Source: Colias croceus
Taxonomy: Eukaryota; Arthropoda; Insecta; Lepidoptera; Pieridae
Assembly: GCF_905220415.1 (NCBI RefSeq)
Contig: NC_059538.1
Span: forward strand, 806,001 to 870,000
Reading direction: 5' to 3'
DNA length: 64,000 nucleotides
Both the position numbers and the translations under genes were made by a program. The notes under the pieces were generated by a model. The model saw nothing but the letters and a program-made list of their open reading frames with translations, did not search any database and had not been told where the DNA came from. Of the stretch, positions 46,765-58,700 are shown one piece after another. Numbering within the stretch: position 1 is the first letter of the stretch; the number at the start of each line of letters is the position of its first letter.

Positions 46765-49700
46765 CTGCAAGGCATTAATAAGTATAGTCCGGTAAAAATA
46801 GACATAAAATAAGAAAATTCACATAGAGATTAAGTTTTTATATAGAATTTGGGAACAAAATTAAAATAACTAGATTATGATGTCCAAAATTTAATAGTTT
46901 TATTGCAATATTGCATATGAGGACTGAGGAGTGACATTTTAGTAAAGTTTCCAGCGACATTGTTGATCAACTGTTGCTCAATGTTTAGCGAACACGAAGC
47001 ACAATTTTATTTGTCTTTTAAATTTAAGCTACCGTATTCGTCAGGTGAAATGGCATGCAATTAAAATATTTTGTTCGTACATAAATTAATGCTATATAAA
47101 CAAGTGATAACTGCGTTAAAAACAACCGACTTCAAACTTGCACTTGCAAAATTTACAAATACCTACAGACAAAAATGTTCATAAAATAAAAACTACTGGG
47201 CCTATCCGAATAAAATTTTTATGGGACCAATTCGACACCATCCCGCATCGAACAAAAAAAGAATCACGTAAATCGGTTCAGAAACCTCGGAGTTATCGGT
47301 GTACATACATAAAAAAAAAAAAAAAAATACCGGCCGAATTGATAACCTCCTCCTTTTTTTTGAAGTCGGTTAAAAATAAATTATCATTTGCATTACAAGT
47401 GGAAATGATAAATACATAACTTAGCAAACATCTCTTTCTCCGTGATTATAAATCAATATTTTAAAATTTTACTTGATACTAGCTTACCGCCCGCGGCTTC
47501 GCCCGCTTGCTCTAAAACGATTTGAGATTTAAACTATCCTATCTCTCTAGTTGGATCGAACTGCACATGGTGTGCGAATTTTATTATAATCGGTTAAGTG
47601 GTTTAGGCGTCCATTGAGGACAAACATTGTGACACGAGATTTATATATATTAAGATTTGTCGAATGGGTATTCTCAAATAGTATAGGAGCGCAGTAATAC
47701 TACGCTATATCGCTGAGTCAAGAGCGTTTTCATAAAAATAAATTCTTTACTTATATTTTGCTTACACTACGCTAATTCTACATATAATATTTTTCCTTCT
47801 TTATATTGGCTTATTTGTTTTTGAAGAAAATATATCCAAGTATCTATTCAGATAAAAAATAGACCTTGAAAAAAAAGTAAACTTGAAATAAAAAGTATAT
47901 AAATTTTAGGGCGGCCGTACACGGACCGCTCGAGCAGTTAACGGCTGAGCGACGTACACGGACGGCTCGAGCGGTCGGCGTCAACTGCTCGAGCCGTCGG
48001 TTGTTGACCGCTCGAGCCGTCGCTACCAACCGCTCTAGCGGTTGATTTTTTTGACTAGTCAAGTCATTGATTTTCAGGGGGGAAGGGAGCCGTCATCGGC
48101 TCTAGCGCAGTCAACGGCTCGAGCAGTCAGTGTATGCCTCACGACCGCTCGCGAGCCATCAACGGCACGGTGGAATTTCGTCATGCATTTGACGGCTTGA
48201 ATCGGTCGCGACGGCTCGAGCCGTCACGTGTACGGCGGCGAATGAATGCCTATAGTTCACCGCGCGGTCGCGGCTTCAAGCGGTCGGTCTCAACTGCTTG
48301 AAGCGGTACGGCTGAGCTCCGTACACAGACGGCTCGAGCGGTCGGTCGTTGACGGCTCGAGCCGCCGCTACCAACCGCTCGACGTTGATTTCTTAATAGT
48401 CGCGTCATTGATGTTACATTTCTGAGTTGCTCATTAGAGTCATTAGTAATTTTGTTAGCCTCGACGTTTAAAGTTTTCAATTTGTTTATATTTAACGTTA
48501 AGTGATGTTTTGTAAAATAATGAAAAGATTGAGCAAGACAAATAATTTACTGAAATAAAAAAAATTCAGTACCTAATTATGATAATATGTATGTTAGAGC
48601 GTGGTTGTATTACGTAATTAAATACTGATATAATATTTCTTAGACATCTTTACTCGACCAAAGTCAAGACAAGAATGACTCGCAAGTGCAGACGACCGTC
48701 ATTTATAGGACGATCAAAACAACTATTCGAGTGGCGTGACTCTGTGAGTCAGCGCAGGTGTTATTTTTGTTGTTTTGATCGTTATTTTGAATACGACATG
48801 AAATATTATTATAACTTGATAATTAAATGATTGTTAATACTTTTATTCAGTTGATTATTGTTTAAATAATTAATTAAGTTAATCAATTGATTTACTTTTA
48901 AAATATAATTCTATCGTTAAATTAAACGCGCTAACATGTATTTACCTAAAATTATTCCCTTGAAATATACTTAAAAAAACATTACCTGGATAAGAAGAGC
49001 AATTCCAAGATGGACAGGTTTTATTTCAATATCCTTCAGTTTTCGAATGAGGATCTTCGGAGTCAGATCATCTAGACTGCCTAGTTGAGCAAGAATACGC
49101 GGTGCCTGTAGAAAGTCAAATAGTTTGAGTTACCTAATAATAATTATAACGTTTAAGTAGTATATTTTCATTGTGAGACATTTCAACATAAATAAATAAT
49201 AGCCTATCTTATGCACTTCACGCTATAGTCAGCTCAATAAAATATGGATTATTTTTGTTTTGAACCAAAAATAATACAAATGTCCTTTGCTTAGGTAGTT
49301 ATGTCGGGGCAACCCGCAGTACATGCATGTGATATCGTATTTGTTAACGCAGCATAACTACGGCCACCCTGCATCGCCTTAATGCATTTTGTATTTCTTA
49401 GAACATAGATTGCAGCGTTGCATTTTTGTTTAACGATAAGTTTATAGTTTAAGTTTTCATTCTGGATGTAGAGAGCACATATTAAAGACGTTTAAATTAA
49501 ATCTTGTCTTTTTAAAAAACGTCCTTCGGTCCGTCGAAATTTGAGTGGCGCAGCCGGTAGGATACTCGATAATATCCTGCTGCCGAGCTAACACTATAGC
49601 CGAAAGGATCTGCGATAGTGCGGTGCTTGTACGAGTATCCTCGAACCAAATAAATAACTCTCCCGCGACGCGTACGCGTAAAACTCAATCGCTGAAGTGA

Positions 49701-52700
49701 AACGCGTACTGTGACCTCAAGGACGAGCATCCAGGATCATAAGTGAAGGACATGGGAGCGAGCAGTCTGTGAGTAAACCTCTTCACTCCTGTTTTTCACA
49801 TTCCCTGTTTTCACGAAATCCCCGACCCAAAATAGTCGGCCTAATCATTACGATTATTTGATTTTGTTCGTTACAATTATCGTGATAAGTCGTAATTTTT
49901 AGTGTCTAATTTTAAGTGTTAGTTATTAGTAAAAAATAGTGTTATCTTTATTATATTTAGAGTTTTAATCGCTAAAACTAACTAAAAGAACCAAAATGGA
50001 AGAGATTAAACTCATACCAAGAGAAATACTATGTATCATCCCCAAATTTGATGGAGATGAAAAACTGTTAAACCTATTTATCAATAAAAGCGAATACATT
50101 ATAAGATCATTCCAAGATGCGAACAATAACGCACAAAACTTATATGTATATCATGCCATAACGAGTAGGCTTATCGGTAAGGCAGCTTCACTGCTTAGTG
50201 ATTACCAAAATATAACTTCATGGACTGAATTAAAGGAAATACTTACCCAACATTTCGGAGACCCGCGATCGGAAGAATGTATCGCACTAGAATTAGAAGG
50301 GTTAAAAATAAAACAAGGTGAAAGTTACATACAGTTTTGCCACAGAATACAAAATGTTAAAAGCTCCCTATTTTCAAAAGTAAACCGCCTCACGGATGAA
50401 GGAGTTAAAGCCGCGAAGATGATCATATACAATAATACTGCGTTAAATGTTTTTCTGTACAACCTCCCGGAGGACATGATCCGGATTGTTAGATTAAGGG
50501 GTTGTACAAACTTAGAAAATGCACTTAGCGTAGTTACAGAAGAAGTAAATTTTATACAACAATATAACGCAAAGATTAGTAAGCCAAAACCTATAACTCA
50601 AAACACTTTCCAAAATCCATTAAAACCTAATTTCAGTACGATGCCTTTAAATCAAAACTTTAAATACGGCAGTCCTCAACAGCCAATTGGTTATAGACCG
50701 AATTTCGCTCAACAACCTCGACCAAATTTAATGCAACCACCTCGACCAAATTTTATTCAACAGTTAAGGCAAACACCACAAGCCCAAGGCTATAAATTTG
50801 GCACACAATCTAATAATAACCACCAATTGCGACCTTTTCAAAATTCCGGTTATAAATTTGGAATCCCAAATCAACAAACAGCCCAACCTCGTTTTAAATT
50901 TGGCATACAACATGCCCAGGCACCGAACCCCGGCTTAAATAGCGATGTATCAATGCGTACGGCACCTATGAGGCAAAACGTAACTCATAATCTGTACTAC
51001 TGCGATGAGCCAAATTATGAAAATTACGATAACTCAACCTTAGATTATAACGAAGAAGCCGCGAACGAGTTATACGAATATACCGATCCGGAAGTAACTG
51101 AAAGTAATTTTAATGACAACAACGAAAATTTTCCGTTACCGGCCTCCGACGAGACGGTGAAATAATTAATTTAAATTATTGTGACAGCATCTTAAAATTA
51201 CCACATATTATAGTTCCCGAAATAAAAGCAAAGTTTCTCATAGATACAGGAAGCAGCCGTTCTTTTATAAGTCCAGCCAAAGCGGAAGAATATTTTAGAG
51301 ATCATAAACAGTATGAACAATTCACAGTTGTTAGTACCCATGCGCAAAGCACTCATGATGAAGTTATAGTAATTCCGTTATTAAAAACTTTTAGAAGCAC
51401 ACTTCCCCACAAATTTTATGTATACAATGTAGACAGTAGGTACGATGGATTAATCGGATCTGATTTACTTAAGAAACTAGATGCAAATATTAATATGAAA
51501 CACCAAATTTTAGAAACATGTAACGCCAAAATACCGATTATATATAATCCTCCGTTAGAAATCACCTTAGAACCTCGATCAGAAACTAGAGTATCAATTC
51601 CAACTAACCTACAAAACGGTGACGCTATATTAGATTTTCAGACTTTTCGTGAAAGCGTTCGTATGCCAGCAGCGATAGTTAAATGTGAAAACTTTTTTGC
51701 ACATACTGTTATTCAAAATTATTCCGATGAAAGTTTTAAAATTTCTATTACCGAGCCGTTTCAAGTTACGTTGCACGAAGATGAATGTATAGTTAACACG
51801 TGTGATGTAAACAACTGCGAAATAGACGATGCTTTAAAAGAGAATCTATCGAAATTACGGCTAGAACACACCAATAAAGAAGAACGCGAACTTATTAGTA
51901 AACTCTGTTATGAATATCGTGATATATTCTATTGCGACAAGATCCCTCTTTCATTTACTAACCAAGTGAAACATGATATACGCACGATCAATGAAAATCC
52001 GATTTATATTCGTCCGTATCGACACCCGTTTGCCCAAAATCAGGAAATTCAGAATCAAGTAGATAAATTATTAAATGATAACGTTATTCAGGAGTCTCAC
52101 TCGCCTTGGAGTGCTCCGGTACACTTAGTGCCTAAGAAGATAGATGCATCAGGCGAACGTAAATTTAGGATGGTGATTGACTACCGTCGTTTAAATGAAA
52201 TTACAATTGACGATAAATATCCCCTGCCAAATATTACAGATTTGTTCGATAAGTTAGGCAAATCTACGTATTTCAGTACCATTGACCTTGCATCTGGCTA
52301 TCATCAGATAGAGGTAAATCCTTCTGATATACCTAAAACAGCATTCACCACGCAGTCCGGACATTACGAATTTAAACGCATGCCGTTTGGCCTCAAAACA
52401 GCACCGGCTACGTTTCAAAGGGCCATGGATAACGTGCTACGCGGCCTACAGGGTATTCACTGCTTAGTTTACCTCGATGACATAATTGTGTACTCGTCCA
52501 GCCTCCAAGAACATATTTCTAAATTGCGCAAAATATTTGATAGACTCAGAAATACGAACCTTAAAGTTACTTTAGATAAGTGTGAATTTTTACGCAAAGA
52601 AGTCTTATATTTAGGACACACCATAACTAAGGACGGCCTTAAGCCTAACAACGATAAAATTGAAGCAGTACTTAAATTCCCATTACCGCAAACCAGCACG

Positions 52701-55700
52701 GAAATTAAAAGTTTCCTCGGACTTGTCGGATATTATAGAAAGTTTATAAAAGATTTCGCGAAAATCACCCAACCAATGACGTCATGTCTGAAAAAGAAAA
52801 ATAAGATTAATATTAACAATAGTGAATATATCAATGCATTTGAACGTTGTAAAGAATTACTTACCAATGCTCCGCTTTTACAGTTTCCCGATTTCGATAA
52901 ACCTTTTATACTTACCACTGACGCTTCTAACTTTGCAATTGGTGCGGTACTATCACAAGGTTCAGTCGGTAGTGACAAACCAGTTGCATACGCTAGCAGA
53001 ACATTAAATGAGGCAGAGACTCGATATAGTACTATCGAAAAAGAAATGTTAGCAATAGTCTGGGCTGTAAAGCACTTTAGGCCTTATTTGTACGGAAAAA
53101 GATTTACAATTTACACCGATCATCGACCTTTAGCTTGGATTAAATCAATAGATGAACCAAATAGTAAAATTACACGTTGGAAATTACGTTTATCCGAATT
53201 TGATTTTGATGTTTTATATAAAAACGGAAAGCAAAATAGCAACGCGGATGCCTTGTCTCGAATTAAGGTTAATGCATTGACTGAAAATGACGACGTGTCA
53301 ATGAAAGTTAACGTAGACGAGAAGGAGCGAAACCTTCAAAAACACTTAACCGATGTAATAGACGAAATAGTAAAAGTTAGTAACGATCAGGCTGAAACAT
53401 GTGACAGACCCCTGACGCCGATTACAATTTCGTCTGATTCGGACCGAACAATGCCAATCACTAAAAATAAACGCCCGAGGTCCCCATATTCGATTCCGTC
53501 GCCTGATAGTAGTACAATAACCGCGGAAAGCAGCACCTTGACCGCGTCTAGTAATAATAGCGAAAATACAGAGACGGTTCACTCAGCTCGCGATCTTGAT
53601 ACGGAAGGCATACTCATTCTAGATGAAGCTGTAGATACAAAACCTAATCAGATACTCGTTTATACCTGGAATAGAAATAAAACAACAGTAAAAGACTTAT
53701 CAAGACCATTACAAAAGGTACTAGAGGTTCACTTACCTGAAGACAATCCCGATCTCGTAAAGCAATTTCTCTTAAGTTACATCAGACCAAAATTGAAATA
53801 TTTCTTTTATTTCGAAAGCCCAATACATAGAAAAGAATTTTCAAAAATGGCTACCACACTTTTCAAAAAGGGTTCAGTAAAGTTGTATGAGTGTAAGAGG
53901 CGAGTTGTTTATGTAGATGATGAAACCGAACAGCGCGAAATTATTTTGAAATATCATATCGGTAAAACAAGTCATAGGGGTATTAAGGAAACACTAGCAC
54001 ACATAAAACGGGTATATTTCTGGAATAAAATGGATCAAACAATAGCGAGCGTTTTAAATGGATGTGATGTATGTAAGAAAATGAAGTATGACCGAAAACC
54101 ATTAAAACCAGAGTTACAACTTTCCCAAACACAAACTAGACCTTTTCAGGAAATATTTATCGATTCATTTACAATAGACGGTAAAGCTTATCTTACGATT
54201 ATAGACGCATTTAGTAAACTAGGTCAGGCCATAGAAATCCATAACCGATCTACAAACGAAGTTATCCGAGCTTTGATTAAATATTTTTCTTTATATGGTA
54301 TTCCCAATAGAATTAGTTCAGATCCCGGCACTGAGTTTAATAATGTATTAATGAAAGAAATGCTTTCGTATTACAAAATCGATCTTCATATTGGCACTCC
54401 GCACAATCCGAATTCCATGGGTTTAATAGAAAGATTCCACTCTACAATAATAGAAATTTACAGGATAGCTAAATATGAACGTAAGATAACTGATGCTGCA
54501 TCTGTCATGACATACGCGATTATGTCATATAATCATTCAATACATTCTACCACCGGTTTAACTCCCTTTGAAGTCGTTTTTGGACATACAGAGGCTAATA
54601 ATGCTTTTTCTGTAGATTTTAACAAACAATTAACCCAACAATTTGTAAAAGATCACCACAAACGTACTAAATTTTTATACAAATACCTTACAGACAAAAT
54701 TATTCATAAGAAGCAGGTTATTAAGGATAAGCATGGCGGTGAAAATGATTTTAACATAGACATAGGAGATTCGGTTTACATTAAAGGAGTTAACACGAGA
54801 CGTGCTAAAGATAAGCCTAGGTATCAGAAAGCGATAGTCACGGGACCAACCCATAGAAATATTGTGCCAGTAACAACGCATCATCGTGAGACTAAAGTTC
54901 CCATTAAAGACATTAAGCGTCCTCCACAGGTTACTAATTTTGGCGATCCACGTGATCCAAAACCAGGGCCTTCAACTGCACCAGATTAAACGGAACCCCG
55001 GAATACTACCTCTCCGTGAAGGCTATGCAGTCGTCAGCAATGACACATGGAGAGTTATTAAGGTTTTAGATTTAAAGTTAATATATGACGATTTAGAATT
55101 TAATATAAATAGTTATCTATCATTTAGGAATCAGGTTCATAGTTGTATTGATATACAAGCGTTAGGTTCCGATTTTATTACAACAGAATTACAAACAGAT
55201 TATCATATGAATTATACTATTGATAAATTTGAACAATTAATTCCGTCTTCTAGATCTAAACGTGGTTTATTAAATCCACTTGGTTCAGTTATAAAAATTA
55301 TCACCGGTAACCTCGACAACGAAGATGCTATACAATTTGAAAACACTATTGAAAAATTAAAGACTAAACAAGACTCTATAATACATAAGATGACGATCGT
55401 TACTGAGATGGTGGGTTCGTTATTAAATGTAGCTGAAATATCTAATAACAATTTCATTGCAATCCAGAATAAGCTAAATGTAATTGATTCGCTTTTAAAT
55501 GACACAAATTTACATCAAAGGACTAATGAAATTATACATACATATTCTGCATTCTTACATAATTTTATGTCTCTTTACGTTAGATTAAGTGAAATAGAAA
55601 CTGCTGTAGCTTTTAGTAAAATTAAACTTTTACACCAATCCGTTGTAGATACTAAGGAATTATTACTTTTATTAAAAAACATTGAAACTAGCTCTAAGTT

Positions 55701-58700
55701 GCCATTTCCAGTAAATTTAGATAATGTTCTTAAAATTGAACAATTAATAGAAGTACAAACTTATGTAAAACAAAGTCAAATAAAATTCGTAATGACTATT
55801 CCATTAATTACTGACGACATTTATTCATATTTTAAAATAATACCTTTACCTATATTTAACGAAGAAAAAGGTCAGACTTCCCTTATCCTACCCAAATACC
55901 CATATGTCCTTGTGAAGGGGTTGAAAACCATGCCACTTTCACAACCATGCAAAGAAATAGATGAAGACCGGTTCCTATGCCCGGAAATACTGACATCAAC
56001 ATTATATAAAGACGATTGTTTAGCTGATCTTTTGCGGCTATCTACAAATGTTTCCAGTTGTCAGCCGATTCCCATTTCCATAGATGACGTGAAAATCGAC
56101 AATGTTCTGCCAAATAGATGGATACTATACGTAAATGTGGAAACAGTACTTACCAAGGTCTGTGAAAACGAGGTAACCCAAGAATTCCTTCATGGTACCT
56201 ATTTATTGACGTTAGACGAGACTGGCTGTTACGTGAAAATCGGAGATATAACACTAAAGAAATATGAAGTAAATGGAATTGATATTATATACCCAAGTTT
56301 ACCAAAAATTATATTACCAAATTTGATGAACTTCCCGACCGACAGGAAGCCTGTTAACCTGAAGGGTGCAAATTTAACTGACATAAATATGCTTAGGCAT
56401 TTAATTGAAAATAGTGAAAATAGTGAAAACCAGTTTAGTAGTACAGTGAATAGTGCCGTCGGAGTGATTAACATTATAACTTTTGTATTAATCGTAATTA
56501 TAATTGTAATTGTGGTAGTAATTAAGTCTAAATTAAGAAAAATATGTATTCAAGAAAATCCTTCAGATTCTCTTGAAACTGAGGATGGAGGAGTTATGTC
56601 GGGGCAACCCGCAGTACATGCATGTGATATCGTATTTGTTAACGCAGCATAACTACGGCCACCCTGCATCGCCTTAATGCATTTTGTATTTCTTAGAACA
56701 TAGATTGCAGCGTTGCATTTTTGTTTAACGATAAGTTTATAGTTTAAGTTTTCATTCTGGATGTAGAGAGCACATATTAAAGACGTTTAAATTAAATCTT
56801 GTCTTTTTAAAAAAACGTCCTTCGGTCCGTCGAAATTTGAGTAGGTCTTATCTATTTTTAAAGCAGTTTAAGCAATAAATAAAGCCGCCCATCAAGTAAC
56901 ATAAATTAAAAATACACAAAGACTGCAGACACAGACTTTTTAATAATTTTAATGTTTGGTTTGTCTTAAACGTCGTCTTATTTTCAAGGCTTTCAATTAT
57001 CAAGGCTTGGATAGGTTTCCAACGTAGTGCAAATTCGAGTCATTGAACAAGATTTGATAGACGTGTGTACAAACAGATTATTGTGTTAACTACATGAATC
57101 TCTATGTTGTCGTGTGGGGATGTGATAGTGCAACTGAATTCAAGCTAGGTTCTAATATATTCTGTCTGCAAATAAATTAAGACCAAGGGTTTGTTTATAA
57201 CTTACTGATGCATAGTATTACGTGAAATAAAATATAAATTAAAAAAATCTGTCTGTCTGTTTTTCTGGATAATATCGGTGAATTGTCTTCGAACAGATAT
57301 TTTGTCCTAATTCCTACAGGGAATTACTTCTGCGTAAGTTAAACAAGCCGATTTTCAAAATTGTATTACTATAGGTAGATCTTTTAAAACATAGGCTCCA
57401 ATTCGCACATCAGATGATCAGATCGAACGTACTATGTTTGTGATTATGTTAGTTTGTCTTTTCCCATTAAGTTCAGCAGATTGTATATATCTTTAAATAT
57501 AATTATGATACTCACAGTAAACATAACGTCATAGAGCCTGGCGCAAACATGGAACACTTGCACGTCTGCCATCTGGTCGTGCATGTCTTTGCTCTCCACT
57601 GACATGTAGTAGCGGTGGGCGGTGTCGATTCGGCTGCTGGTGCTTGAGTTACGGGGTAAATCCTGGGTATAGAGTTATATTATTGTTCGACGTAACTTTT
57701 GATTGGATGAATACCTGTCAATATAGTTGTCACCATGTTGTTGTAGCAGCCACCTCTCTGGATGATGTCGGAAAGTTGTATATATGCTCTGTAGCGAAAA
57801 CATTTCGATTGCGCGATTCAGAGCGAGGTGTCGCTACATTGTCACTATTTCCTGTCCGAACATGCTTAGCTGTCGAATACTATAAAATACCGCTTTCCTT
57901 TGAATCGTGGCGCATTCGTACGAATCGTGCCTAGGGGCTCTCAGACGTTGTTTATACGATGTTTGACCCAACTACCCTCACTCTGGTAATAGTCGTTGAC
58001 TTGCTGTGATTTGTTATCAACTGTCTACATCAATAAGGCAGTTGTGTAGAATCGCAGTACATTTTTATTTTTATAAACTAACTAGCTTTCCACCCGCGGC
58101 ATCGCCCGCGCTGTCAAAGAAAAACTCGCATAGTTCCCGTTCCCGTGGGATTTCCGGGATAAAACCTATCCTATGTCCTTTCTCGGCTATCAAAATATCT
58201 CTATACAAAATTTCATGCAAATTGGTTCAGTAGTTAAGGCGTGATTGAGTAACAGACAGACAGACAGACAGAGTTACTTTCGCATTTATAATATTAGTAT
58301 GGATAACGAACCCAGCGTCCCGTGTAATTTCTAAAATTATATTAATTTATTTAAAAGGAGCACCCTACAGCTCACAGTTTTGTCTAATTATACACAGTTT
58401 AACATTAATTAAAACATATGTTGCGATAAAATTTCAACCATATTGTATACACATAGATATAGCCTGTGATTATAAGATATTAAGGATCTTATTGAGCGGT
58501 GTCTCAATCGACAATTACGTTCATTAACCCTAAAAAGTTTAATTACCATTAATATAGGTAGTCAATTAATAATAATTATTTTTTTTGAAAAAACTTAACC
58601 GAATATAAATTTATAATGAATAGAAAAAATTCGATCACGAGGCGGGACTCGAACCCGCATCCTTTCGCGCCAAACCGGGGCGGTGCTTGACCAATTTAGC

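Larger units (their letters stand above)
46765..48985 (-). other. Intron of the host gene, with repeats
   Basis: The last intron. It contains the inverted-repeat element at 47116-47376, a SINE-like repeat at 47479-47656 and the GCTCGAGC-rich segment at 47908-48415. The parts 46765-47115 and 48416-48985 are AT-rich with nothing recognised. Confidence 0.75.
49297..56842 (+). mobile_element. Complete TED-like errantivirus (Ty3/gypsy endogenous retrovirus)
   Basis: 7,546 bp, flanked by the AGGT duplication, with two LTRs that differ by one A in a homopolymer, a primer-binding site, open gag, pol and env frames and a purine tract. The env gene with a furin site and a membrane anchor, the AGTTA-type LTR start and the tRNA-Ser-type primer site place it with the insect errantiviruses; the overall length and layout are close to TED of Trichoplusia ni as I remember it. 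LTR identity over about 250 bp implies a very recent insertion. It lies in an intron of the host gene in the opposite orientation. Confidence 0.95.

Noticed and set aside
47138..47419. 93-codon plus-strand frame
   Set aside because: It lies within the AACCGACTTCAAA element, with a poly-Lys run from a poly-A tract.
54886..54888. GTG as the env start codon
   Set aside because: Insect translation does not normally start at GTG, and a phase-compatible spliced leader ATG gives a better explanation.
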